Source: CALKYB01 sp964510575
GTDB taxonomy: Bacteria; Bdellovibrionota_C; UBA2361; SZUA-149; CALKYB01
Assembly: GCA_964510575.1 (NCBI GenBank)
Contig: CAZECN010000028.1
Coordinates: forward strand, 1-35,363
Length of the DNA: 35,363 nucleotides
Reading direction: 5' to 3'
A program made the translations under genes and the position numbers. A model generated the notes under the pieces. It was not told the DNA's origin and did no database searches. It was given only the letters and a program-made list of their open reading frames with translations. Shown piece after piece: positions 22,797-30,468 of this stretch; the stretch's first letter is position 1; each line of letters begins with the position of its first letter.

Positions 22797-24377
22797 TTAT
22801 TGAAAAATAAAAGCTAGGGCTGGAACTAGAAGAGCTACGGCGATTACAACCAAAACAGCAAAGATTACAGAGGTAAATTCCAACTCTCCTGTCTTACTTG
22901 CGGTATCTCGAATCCCCGTACCAAAGAAAGCAGCGGATGCTCCAAGAATGATTGAGACTACGTTAGTGCTAAACAGAAGGGCTGCCCCTTTAGATACTGG
23001 TGCCAGTCCAGTTGCTAAACCTATGCCAGCCGTCGCTACTGGAGGAACCAAGGCCGCTGCAATCGCAATCCCCGCTAATGCCGAGGACAAACCAGGCCTG
23101 GCAAGACAATAAGCAGCAGCCACTCCAGAAAACATTGCTACAGCCATGTCAACTAGACTGGGCTTTGTTCGAGCTAAAATCTCATCTCCGAGAGGCATTT
23201 CAACTGCCATAAATGCAATAATTGTCGACATAAAAAGAGAGACTACAAAACCATAGGCGACTGCCTTAAGAGAACTTCTCATCAGTGGTGTGTTAGCTGA
23301 AACTATCGACAATCCTGCACCCAACAATGGTGTCATTAAGGGGGCAACTAACATCGCACCAATAATAACAGCAGCACTATTTTGTATCAGTCCTAAAGTG
23401 GCGATAATTGTAGAAAGAGAAATCAGAGCAAAAAAATCAAAGTTCCAAACTGCCCCTTTTTGAATTTGGGAATATAGTTGGATGCGATCCTCACGGTCGA
23501 GTTGAGGAATTGTCAAGTCTAGGACATTCTCGGTATATATTCGAAGACGCGAAAGAAAAGGCAAACCAGCTCTAATAAGACCGACCGCTCCAGTAGAACC
23601 TGAACACAAAATATTGTCCGGAATAGTCCCAAATATTTTCTGCTTAAGTGAGCCCTGGCAAGTGGCACCAAGAATTACTAAATCAAAATCTGCAGCTTCA
23701 CTTACAATTGATTTCTCTATCTGACTAGAGACTACAACTTTTGTTTTTAAGTTAGGCTGTGCTTGCGCCCCTGCTTTGGCAACCAATTCCCCCAGTCTAC
23801 TCCTCCCCACATCTTGAGACAGATCCCCCATCGGCTGTTCAACCAATAGGCAAACTGCTTCGCCGGAATCTCCAACTATCCTTGCACCAAGTTTAATAGC
23901 CTCAACTGATTGAATCCCTCCCCCAACAGCCACTAGGACTTTCTTAAATTCAGCTTGAGCTTTTTCGTTCAAACGAAGCGCAAAAGTTCGAAAAGGTAGT
24001 TTTTTAAATAGCTCCCTTACTAAAACTCTTTGTTCTGTTCCGGCTTTACTGGAGTCATGCTTACCGGCAATTACAAGATCCGGTCCTTGCTTACCTATGG
24101 TTTCTGCAACATCTCCAAACTTACAGTCAATATAAGAAAATACTACTTGAGAAGGTTCCTCACCTTCCTCGAAGGAACTATCAGCTTCAGAAGAACGTGC
24201 CACTAGTCCTCTATCAGCAGATAACTTTTTTAGCTTAACAACTGACTCTTTTAACTGCTCAGGATCACCTACTAGTAAAACAGAAAGCTTACCCGTTTGA
24301 TCATGGAGAAGAGAGGTGGCTAGATTGAGAATTGCCTCAGTCTCCCACTCTGAAAATATTAAAGCAGTAAGTTTCAA
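22797..24377 (-). CDS. UspA-DUF389 membrane protein, 526 aa
   Basis: Residues 1-275 contain two universal-stress-like alpha/beta modules; the second has VLVAVGGGIQSVEAIKLGARI and a glycine-rich end DLVILGATCQGSLKQKIFG-x-x-P. Residues 295-520 are a DUF389 hydrophobic domain with about six helices and its hallmark AAVIIGAMLVAPLMTPLLG (335-353) and ALVPPVATAGIGLA. DUF389 proteins are of unknown function; transport or stress roles are proposed. The start is TTG at 24377, three bases after the TAA of the beta-barrel gene and in the same frame; no Shine-Dalgarno sequence is visible, so reinitiation or coupling is likely. Convergent with the J-domain operon. Confidence 0.87.
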   Translation of the reverse strand: MKLTALIFSEWETEAILNLATSLLHDQTGKLSVLLVGDPEQLKESVVKLKKLSADRGLVARSSEADSSFEEGEEPSQVVFSYIDCKFGDVAETIGKQGPDLVIAGKHDSSKAGTEQRVLVRELFKKLPFRTFALRLNEKAQAEFKKVLVAVGGGIQSVEAIKLGARIVGDSGEAVCLLVEQPMGDLSQDVGRSRLGELVAKAGAQAQPNLKTKVVVSSQIEKSIVSEAADFDLVILGATCQGSLKQKIFGTIPDNILCSGSTGAVGLIRAGLPFLSRLRIYTENVLDLTIPQLDREDRIQLYSQIQKGAVWNFDFFALISLSTIIATLGLIQNSAAVIIGAMLVAPLMTPLLGAGLSIVSANTPLMRSSLKAVAYGFVVSLFMSTIIAFMAVEMPLGDEILARTKPSLVDMAVAMFSGVAAAYCLARPGLSSALAGIAIAAALVPPVATAGIGLATGLAPVSKGAALLFSTNVVSIILGASAAFFGTGIRDTASKTGELEFTSVIFAVLVVIAVALLVPALAFIFQ

Positions 24378-24380
24378 AAT

Positions 24381-25043
24381 TTAAGTCAGGCTAAAGTTAA
24401 GGCCAAAAATAAGGCTGACATTATTGTAGTCTAAATCAATAGATCCAAGGTCGTTAGAAAGCTCAGGGCCAGGTCCAGAGAAAAATCTTAACTCAGAAAA
24501 TACAGATAAATTATCTAAAGCTGATATATTAAGCCCAAGGAAAGCCTGCCAAGCGAAGGTAGAACCGTCGAAATTTCCAAACTGATTTTCATTAATGGAA
24601 ATGCTTGCATCGATCTCCTGCAAAGCACCCAAGCCTACACCGAAGTAAGGAGACAGAAGATCTCCAAATGCAGGGTAGTAAACTAGATTCGCTAATATTC
24701 CTACAGATTCTAAATCACCATTTAACTGCAGGGCAGATAAATTAACGCTGTCCAAATCATTCGAACGATACGAATAATCCAGCTCCAAAGCCAAACCATT
24801 CTGCATCCGATATCCGGCGGAAATACCGAAAGCCTGGCCTGTATCGTACTCTACATCTCCACCATTTAACAAAGAAAGTGCATCAGCCGTCTGAAAGGGT
24901 GTTTCGGATGTGAAATTCAATCCCCCGTAAGCCTTAAGGTATAGTCCGCTATCTGCATCAGCAGAGCTCGGAACGAATCCGGCTACTAGTCCAAATAGGA
25001 GAAGAAATTTTTGGACTTTAAAACTCTTACCCTTAGTATTCAT
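24381..25043 (-). CDS. Outer-membrane beta-barrel protein (opacity/OmpW-like), 220 aa
   Basis: A signal peptide (about 1-30, ending SSADA) precedes a small barrel: GLYLKAYGGLNF at the start, YRMQNGLALELDYSYRSND and SPYFGVGLGALQ repeats in the middle, and FGLNFSLT at the end, as in opacity-family or outer-membrane-protein-beta-barrel domains. It probably shares a transcript with the Usp-DUF389 gene that follows after three bases in the same frame. No ligand can be named. Confidence 0.82.
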   Translation of the reverse strand: MNTKGKSFKVQKFLLLFGLVAGFVPSSADADSGLYLKAYGGLNFTSETPFQTADALSLLNGGDVEYDTGQAFGISAGYRMQNGLALELDYSYRSNDLDSVNLSALQLNGDLESVGILANLVYYPAFGDLLSPYFGVGLGALQEIDASISINENQFGNFDGSTFAWQAFLGLNISALDNLSVFSELRFFSGPGPELSNDLGSIDLDYNNVSLIFGLNFSLT

Positions 25044-25269
25044 AAGCTCTGGTCTCTCAAAATTAAATCATAAACAAAGAGAGTGAAATCACCTTTCCCT
25101 CTCTAGGAGCAGCATTCATTGCCAGCCGATAATTTGCAAGAATAAAAATCGCCTATTTGCCTCCAAAGGTCTTTCTCTTTTTGCCAGCTAACTGTTATGA
25201 AAGCTCTAAGATACAAATCTTGAAGATTTTTAGAAACTAGTTCAATAGCCAACAGAGGGTGAGCCAAGA

Positions 25270-25872
25270 ATGAATGTAATTGAGGCAATAAAAGAAAGAC
25301 GTTCTGTGAAGCATTTTGACGCCAAGCACCGCCTGTCGGAGAAAGAAGAGAGGGATCTTTTTGAGCTAGCAATGCTTTCTCCAACTGCTTTTAACATTCA
25401 ACATTGGAGATTTTTAGTTGTTAAAGACCCAGAACTAAGAAAAAAAATCAGAGAGGTTTCATGGAACCAAGCTCAAGTCACTGACTCCTCATTGTTAGTC
25501 GTTATTTGCGCAGACCTAAAGGCTTGGGAGAAATCTCCCGAACAGTATTGGCGTAATGCACCGAAAGAAGCTCAGGATTTCTTGGTCCCAGCTATCGGGC
25601 AATACTACAATGGGAACGAACCGGTGCAGAGAGACGAAGCTTTGCGCTCATGTGGAATAGCCGCACAAACTTTGATGCTTGCAGCAAAGGGTATGGGTTA
25701 CGACAGCTGCCCAATGGATGGTTTTGATTTCGATGCCGTAGGTAAGATGATTAACCTTCCTCAGGATCACCTCATCTCCATGTTTGTAGTGATTGGCAAA
25801 GCAGAGCAACCTGCAAATGCCCGGGGTGGGCAGTTAGACTACGAAAAGGTAGTTTTCGAAAACAAATTCTAA
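25270..25872 (+). CDS. Nitroreductase-family flavoprotein, 200 aa
   Basis: Starts with the family signature AIKERRSVKHFD and contains the FMN-contact segment AMLSPTAFNIQHWRFLVV (about 36-53) and the GIAAQTLMLAAKGMGYDSCPM core, ending in GGQLDYEKVVFE. Length is normal for FMN-dependent NAD(P)H nitroreductases, cytosolic homodimers that reduce nitro compounds, quinones or similar; substrate not predictable. The stop overlaps the convergent Spy-like gene by four bases. Upstream, 25044-25269 holds no feature I can support. Confidence 0.93.
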   Translation: MNVIEAIKERRSVKHFDAKHRLSEKEERDLFELAMLSPTAFNIQHWRFLVVKDPELRKKIREVSWNQAQVTDSSLLVVICADLKAWEKSPEQYWRNAPKEAQDFLVPAIGQYYNGNEPVQRDEALRSCGIAAQTLMLAAKGMGYDSCPMDGFDFDAVGKMINLPQDHLISMFVVIGKAEQPANARGGQLDYEKVVFENKF

Positions 25873-26282
25873 GGGTGACTTTGCTTTAAACGCAATTTTT
25901 CCGCCCTAGCTCTTTTTCTTTTTTGAGCCCTCTTTTTTCGTTTCCTCTGTATCTCTTGAAAGACCTTTTTCTGTTCTGGCTCCAAAATATTCATAACATT
26001 TTGGTTTAAATTTTTACGCTGCTCTCTAAGCTTAGGCTTAAACTCTTGTCTCAGAACCTTTAGTTCTTCCCGCTTTTTATCGAAAATAAGATCAAGCTGA
26101 GCTTGTTGCTCAATGCTGAGATCCAACTTCTTAACCATTTTTGACTTCATCCTATTCATCGGTCGCTCAGAGAAAGGCTCTCCGCGATGAGGCCGATGAT
26201 GTTTCTTACCCATAAAAAATCCGCCGGCAAAGCTAGCAGCGATAATGAACAAAGGGAGAATAATTTTAAAAGCCTTTTTCAT
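25869..26282 (-). CDS. Membrane-anchored Spy/CnrX-like periplasmic sensor, 137 aa
   Basis: A signal anchor (7-24) without an obvious cleavage site is followed by a His-rich GKKHHRPHRGE (25-35) and two helical segments carrying LTxxQ-type repeats (LDLSIEQQAQLDLIF near 53-67 and ILEPEQKKVFQEIQ near 98-111), ending in a strongly basic tail. This is the fold of Spy/CpxP chaperones and of the CnrX/NccX metal sensors that hold an anti-sigma factor. The gene starts 2 bases after the putative anti-sigma gene and closes the sigma-factor operon. Metal sensing is plausible from histidines and context, not proven. Confidence 0.72.
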   Translation of the reverse strand: MKKAFKIILPLFIIAASFAGGFFMGKKHHRPHRGEPFSERPMNRMKSKMVKKLDLSIEQQAQLDLIFDKKREELKVLRQEFKPKLREQRKNLNQNVMNILEPEQKKVFQEIQRKRKKRAQKRKRARAEKLRLKQSHP

Positions 26283-26284
26283 GA

Positions 26285-26590
26285 CTAGTACTCCTCAAAA
26301 ACGAGCAGCTCGGGTTCCATTTCAAGCTCCAAAGTTTCGAAAAAATCATATTGATCCAAGTCGGCCACCAAAAGAATCTCTTCGTCATCTTGAGACAAAC
26401 CACCATAAATGAAAAAGAGCGCGCAAAGACCTAAGAAAGCTGCTCCACCCCATTCGGAGATATCAGGCAAAAAATTCCAGATAGAATTCTCTTCCCTAAC
26501 CCGCTGCATCACAGCGGACACAAACTGCTCCGACTCTAGGGGGCGACTTTGAAAATCAAAAAGTTCGCTATGTTCACTATCCTTCTTCAT
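26285..26590 (-). CDS. Putative single-pass anti-sigma factor (CnrY-like), 101 aa
   Basis: Not recognisable by motif. A short cytosolic part (1-46, with helix QFVSAVMQRVREE) leads to one transmembrane helix (about 47-64) and an acidic periplasmic tail of about 35 residues. Length, topology and position are those of CnrY-type anti-sigma factors. The start overlaps the sigma-factor stop by four bases (ATGA) and the Spy/CnrX-like gene follows after 2 bases, strongly suggesting a regulatory module. No zinc-binding anti-sigma motif (HxxxCxxC) is present. Confidence 0.6.
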   Translation of the reverse strand: MKKDSEHSELFDFQSRPLESEQFVSAVMQRVREENSIWNFLPDISEWGGAAFLGLCALFFIYGGLSQDDEEILLVADLDQYDFFETLELEMEPELLVFEEY

Positions 26591-27123
26591 ATCTTCTCTA
26601 GCTCATCTCGTAATTGCCTCGCCTTCTCCCTTGCTCGCTTGATTTTTCCCTTCACCGCATCTTGACTAATTTCCAAGATCTCAGCGATTTCAGCGTAAGA
26701 ATAACCTTCGACCTCTCTTAAAATCAGGACAGCACGTTGATCATCTTGCAGAGAGTTGATGATCAACTTACTTAGATCTCCAGCTTCGATAGCGGGCTCA
26801 TGACCACGGTCAGTCAATGGCTTTGAGTTATCTAGTGAAACCAATTTGCGAAACCAACTACTTCTTGAGCAATCTATGCAATGATTTTTCGCTATCTTCA
26901 TCAACCATGATGAAAATTTACTTTCACCACGAAACGTCGAGAGTTTCTTATAAGCCTTGAGAAAAACTTCTTGGGACTCGTCCCAACCTCTCTCAGGATC
27001 TCCCAGCATTTGGCCACAATAACTTCTCACCAAAACCTGGTAGCGTTTCACAAGAAGGGCGAACTGGTCTGTATCCCCAGCTAGAACATTCTCTACGACT
27101 TGATCATCTTCCAGCTCGGTCAC
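26587..27123 (-). CDS. ECF (group IV) RNA polymerase sigma factor, 178 aa
   Basis: Sigma region 2 lies at about 20-90 (FALLVKRYQVLVRSYC, DESQEVFLKAYKKL, FSSWLMKIAKNHCID) and region 4 at about 118-172 (LREVEGYSYAEIAEIL, EISQDAVKGKIKRAREK, a helix-turn-helix). There is no region 1 or 3, as in ECF sigma factors. The start is GTG at 27123 with a G-rich upstream sequence. It sits between a Spy-like gene (34 bases upstream) and its putative anti-sigma (overlapping), in the order of a self-regulated envelope or metal stress operon. Confidence 0.93.
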   Translation of the reverse strand: MTELEDDQVVENVLAGDTDQFALLVKRYQVLVRSYCGQMLGDPERGWDESQEVFLKAYKKLSTFRGESKFSSWLMKIAKNHCIDCSRSSWFRKLVSLDNSKPLTDRGHEPAIEAGDLSKLIINSLQDDQRAVLILREVEGYSYAEIAEILEISQDAVKGKIKRAREKARQLRDELEKI

Positions 27124-27157
27124 AGACCCCCACCCCTAACACCTCTAGCCTAAAGCA

Positions 27158-27526
27158 CTAGCGTGCTCGTCTTTGCTTTCGCTCTTTTCTTTTTTCTTTC
27201 ATCTCAGCAAACTTCTGTTGTTGCTCAGGTGTAAGCAAAGCATTGATTTCACTTTGCGCGGCTTCCTTAGAAGCTGCTCGACAGTTCTTTCTTTCCGTAA
27301 AGCTTTCCAAGTTTTTACAACTAGAATTCTTCTTTCGATTTTTCATGATGTCGTAAACTTGATCAGCTTGCTCATCGGACAGATCCAGCTTTTCCTGCAT
27401 TTTCTCTATCCGTTTATCCAAGTTCATTTTTTTGCCTTTATGCCCTCTGCCGCCCTCGGCCATGCTCGTAGACAGTGGTAAAAGAACACACAAAGAGGTC
27501 AGCAATAGCGATTTTAAGACTTTCAT
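27158..27526 (-). CDS. Secreted Spy-like LTxxQ protein, 122 aa
   Basis: A cleavable signal peptide (1-23, ...STSMA) is followed by a Gly/His/Lys-rich stretch and helices with Spy-type repeats: LDLSDEQADQVYDIM and LLTPEQQQKFAEM. Two cysteines (about 71 and 82) may form a disulfide. The tail is strongly basic. Spy-family proteins are periplasmic chaperones or metal-binding proteins. ATG 27526 has GGAG 10 bases upstream; a TTG precedes it. First gene of the sigma operon and so probably a target as well as neighbour of the ECF factor. The T-rich gap upstream shows no convincing ECF promoter. Confidence 0.78.
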   Translation of the reverse strand: MKVLKSLLLTSLCVLLPLSTSMAEGGRGHKGKKMNLDKRIEKMQEKLDLSDEQADQVYDIMKNRKKNSSCKNLESFTERKNCRAASKEAAQSEINALLTPEQQQKFAEMKEKRKERKQRRAR

Positions 27527-27681
27527 CAATAATTCTCCAAAGTTGGTGGTTTAAACGATATTGGGGCTATCAACCTGCCCTTAATCAACTAGACGGAACT
27601 GAAAAAGAAAAGTGTCATGTGTATGAAAAAATTTCAAAAGAGCAGTCTTCTAGGTAAGCTTCTAAAATAAGGGTAAATTTA

Positions 27682-27728
27682 TTGCCACTAGAGGCAAATT
27701 GTCATTTTCTTACCATAAAGGTTGGTAA
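27682..27728. promoter_or_regulatory. Two inverted repeats upstream of glnA
   Basis: TTGCC-N6-GGCAA (27682-27697) and TTACC-N9-GGTAA (27710-27728) lie 81-127 bases before the glutamine synthetase ATG. They may be operators, but match no regulator I know with confidence, and no clear -35/-10 or sigma54 (GG-N10-GC) promoter was found. Confidence 0.35.
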
Positions 27729-27808
27729 AATAGATTCAAGTGTGACATAAACTGCTCCGCTAACCATTAATTTCAATGCCACAAAGGTAAACACAAAGGA
27801 GAAGCAAC

Positions 27809-29257
27809 ATGGCCATCGGCGCAATCAACCCACCGAAAGACTTCGACAATATGTCTTACAATGAGCTTGAAAAGCTTAACCTCGAAGCAAGGGAACGCTC
27901 CACGAATGCTTCTAATGATGAGCTAGCTGAAAAGTACCTGGAATTTTTAGAGAAAGAAGATGCAATCAAAGCCGTCATAGTTGGTTTCTCGGATCTAGAA
28001 GGACGCTTCCATACTCTTGATTACGATAAAAAGTTTTTAGTTGATAGTCACCAGAACCTAACTTTCGATGGTAGTTCTGTTAGAGGCTACAGTGTTGTAG
28101 ATGAATCTGACTTAAGGCTAATTCTTGACTGGTCTTCCTTCCGCTTCTTGCCTGCGGATATTTTCGGCGAGAGTAAGGTATTAGTTTTCGGAAGAATCCA
28201 CGATAAGGACGGATCTCCTTTCGAATCTGACATGAGAAGCCGACTGGCTGAGCTAAGTGATAAACTGAAGAAAGAACATGGCTACACAACCAACGTAGCA
28301 GTAGAAGTCGAAGGCTTTCTTTTCAAAGGAGACTCAGCTGAGCAGAACTATAATAGCCGAGACGGTTTCGAGTTCATGTCAACTGGTGGCTATTACAATG
28401 CACTACCAAAAGACGAACTTAAAACTTTCATTGACTCTCTAGCCGCTGCTAAACGAGCCCTTGGTTTCGAGAATGAAAAAGATCATCCCGAGGTAGCACC
28501 CTCTCAGTTCGAGCTTAATTACAAATACACAAATGCAGTGAATGCTGCGGATCAGATTCAACTTTACAAGATACTAGCCCGACAAATTGCTGCAACTAGA
28601 GGACTTACTGCATGCTTCCTTCCTAAGCCTGTAGCCAACATCAATGGAAGTGGGATGCACACAAACATTTCCCTTTCCAAAGATGGGACTAATATCTTCT
28701 ACGATAAAGATGGAGAAGATGGTCTTTCTAAACTTGGTTGGTCTTGCATTGATAAAATTCTTAGCAGCGCTAATGATATCTGCTTGGTTATGAATCCAAG
28801 TGTAAACGCCTACAGAAGATTGGATCCAGCCTTTGAAGCACCAAACCAAATTAAATCTTCAGCGGTAGACAGAACCTCAATGGTAAGGGTTCCACTGGCC
28901 AACAAAAATTCGGCTCGAATTGAGGTCAGAACTGTTTCACCGGGGGCTAATCCTTACATGTTGCTATACACCCTTTTCAGAACCATGCTGGAGGGCCCAA
29001 TGACCGACACTGTGAATGATGATAACCGCAAGACCAGAACTAAGTTTCTTCCTGGAAACATTCATGACTCGCTGCGTCATTTTAAATCGAGCAGCTATAT
29101 GAAGGAAGTTCTTGGTGAAAGCACCCACGGTAAGTACGTTGAGCTTAAACAAGCCAGCATGGATCGCTGTCCAAAAGAGCTTGGAACAATTGTGAAAACC
29201 GAAGAGATTATTTTTCACCATGATGTAACTAACCAGTTCTTATGGTCAAAGTTCTAG
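27809..29257 (+). CDS. glnA: Glutamine synthetase, class I type, 482 aa
   Basis: Catalyses ATP-dependent formation of glutamine from glutamate and ammonia. Visible motifs: the beta-grasp FDGSSVRGY (87-95), VEVEGFLF with metal ligands Glu166 and Glu168, HPEVAPSQFEL (226-236), NGSGMHTNISL (279-289) and SARIEVRTVSPGANPY. The usual class I adenylylation site (NLYxLP) is absent, so GlnE control is not expected. Several motif residues deviate from the proteobacterial norm (Tyr for Trp in GSSVRGY, Ser for Gly in APSQ), so it may be a divergent paralogue. AAAGGAG lies 10 bases before the ATG; a strong terminator follows. Monocistronic. Confidence 0.92.
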   Translation: MAIGAINPPKDFDNMSYNELEKLNLEARERSTNASNDELAEKYLEFLEKEDAIKAVIVGFSDLEGRFHTLDYDKKFLVDSHQNLTFDGSSVRGYSVVDESDLRLILDWSSFRFLPADIFGESKVLVFGRIHDKDGSPFESDMRSRLAELSDKLKKEHGYTTNVAVEVEGFLFKGDSAEQNYNSRDGFEFMSTGGYYNALPKDELKTFIDSLAAAKRALGFENEKDHPEVAPSQFELNYKYTNAVNAADQIQLYKILARQIAATRGLTACFLPKPVANINGSGMHTNISLSKDGTNIFYDKDGEDGLSKLGWSCIDKILSSANDICLVMNPSVNAYRRLDPAFEAPNQIKSSAVDRTSMVRVPLANKNSARIEVRTVSPGANPYMLLYTLFRTMLEGPMTDTVNDDNRKTRTKFLPGNIHDSLRHFKSSSYMKEVLGESTHGKYVELKQASMDRCPKELGTIVKTEEIIFHHDVTNQFLWSKF

Positions 29258-29280
29258 AGCTAGTATAGATAGTTCTCCTA

Positions 29281-29320
29281 AAAGACCGAGTGGCCTCAAC
29301 AGCTACTCGGTCTTTTTTTT
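29281..29320 (+). terminator. Intrinsic terminator after glnA
   Basis: AAAGACCGAGTGGC (29281-29294) pairs with GCTACTCGGTCTTT (29302-29315) with one G-T wobble around a seven-base loop, followed by T residues through 29320. It begins 24 bases after the stop codon. Confidence 0.95.
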
Positions 29321-29396
29321 GATAGCATCCTGTCTCTAGACAATAATTTGAGCTATCCTAGACTCCTGTATGCCTTAATTGTCTCTAGAGGAACTC

Positions 29397-30041
29397 ATGC
29401 CGCGACACGCTTCTTCAATATTCTTAACACTGATTGTTTGCCTGTTCTTAAGCGCTTGCTCTTCCAATAAGCAGACTGAGCCAGTTCCTCCCTCGGCCTT
29501 ACTAAGCTCGGGCTTTGAAAAACATAGCCCTACAATGGGTGACCCCAACGCTCCCATTAAGGTTTATGTCTTCTCTGACTTTGGCTGCAACGGTTGTAGG
29601 GAAGCGACCGATCAGGCCAAATCCCTGATTATTAAGAACCCAAGAGATATTCAGGTCATTTTCAAACACCTGCCCAACAAGGCAAGAGGTGGAAGCTTAA
29701 CCGCCGCCAAAGCCGCAAGGGCTGCGGCTCTACAAAATCGTTTTTGGGATATGCACGATGTCCTGTTTCAATTTTCTAGAACTCGAAGCGAAAAGGAAGT
29801 GCATGACTTAGCAATGATTCTCGCTCTAAATCTTCCTCAGTTTCAGAAAGATTTTAACGATCAGGCTCAACTTGATTTAATAACAAAAGACGCATCTCTA
29901 GCCAGATCTTGGGGCATAAACTCCACTCCTGGTTTCTTTGTAAATGGCATTCCAGTCGCCAATTCTGGCGATCTTGAACAAGCTATCGAAACAGCTCGGA
30001 GGCTTCGTCCCTCAGCTGGCTCTCTACCTTCATTGAGGTAA
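29397..30041 (+). CDS. DsbA-like thiol-disulfide lipoprotein, 214 aa
   Basis: A lipobox LSAC with Cys21 anchors the protein. The thioredoxin-like fold has the active site CNGC (64-67) after YVFSDFG, a helical insertion of DsbA type (about 95-165, with NRFWDMHDVLFQF) and the cis-proline loop NSTPGFFVNG (Pro178). It probably oxidises or isomerises protein thiols in the periplasm. The DPNAPIKVYVFSDF entry is typical of DSBA-like thioredoxin_4 proteins. ATG 29397 has GAGGAA 4-9 bases upstream; a TTG at 29379 is less likely. Its end overlaps the convergent yhbY gene by 12 bases. Confidence 0.9.
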   Translation: MPRHASSIFLTLIVCLFLSACSSNKQTEPVPPSALLSSGFEKHSPTMGDPNAPIKVYVFSDFGCNGCREATDQAKSLIIKNPRDIQVIFKHLPNKARGGSLTAAKAARAAALQNRFWDMHDVLFQFSRTRSEKEVHDLAMILALNLPQFQKDFNDQAQLDLITKDASLARSWGINSTPGFFVNGIPVANSGDLEQAIETARRLRPSAGSLPSLR

Positions 30042-30320
30042 AGAGATCTGAGAATCTTTTACTGCTTCTCGGTAGAAAAGGGCGTTATTCCCTATTATCT
30101 GAACAAGAGTGGAATCGGTTTTCGATGCAAGGTCGGCAGCTAAGTTCTTCTTTTCTTCCTTGAACTCGTTAAACTTGACCTTAACTAGTTCCCTAGCAGC
30201 CAATTGCCGATCAAGTTCCTCGCAGGTATTGGTACTAATACCCGACTTACCGATCAACAATGATGCGTCTACATTGTGGCCAAGGCCTTTCAAGTATTTT
30301 TTTTGCTTACTATTTAACAT
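30030..30320 (-). CDS. yhbY: YhbY/CRS1 RNA-binding protein, 96 aa
   Basis: A small KH-like CRM domain: starts LNSKQKKYLKGLGH, has LLIGKSGIS and VKVKFNEFK, ending near IIGNNALFYREA. YhbY associates with pre-50S ribosomal particles in assembly. Length matches the family (about 97 aa). ATG 30320 has AGGGA upstream and the expected N-terminus; a TTG at 30329 would add three residues. Divergent from the arsenic operon across a 148-base gap. Confidence 0.95.
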   Translation of the reverse strand: MLNSKQKKYLKGLGHNVDASLLIGKSGISTNTCEELDRQLAARELVKVKFNEFKEEKKNLAADLASKTDSTLVQIIGNNALFYREAVKDSQISLPQ

Positions 30321-30355
30321 CAATTCCAATCCCTATTTGTTAGGTTAGTGAAATT

Positions 30356-30368
30356 AGTTCAGGGAACT
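30356..30368. promoter_or_regulatory. AGTTC-AGG-GAACT inverted repeat
   Basis: A perfect 5-3-5 inverted repeat in the gap between divergent yhbY and arsS. Regulator unknown; ArsR-type and LexA-type sites do not fit clearly. Confidence 0.25.
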
Positions 30369-30468
30369 ATAAAATACAAGAATGGTGGGTAACCTTTCCC
30401 TGATTCACTCGAATCTGCTAATTGAAATACTATTTCGTAGCCTATTACCCAGTAAATAAGTATATTTT

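Noticed and set aside
27595..27630. GGAACT as the -35 of an ECF promoter
   Set aside because: It points toward glnA, not the sigma operon, and no acceptable -10 follows at 16-17 bases.
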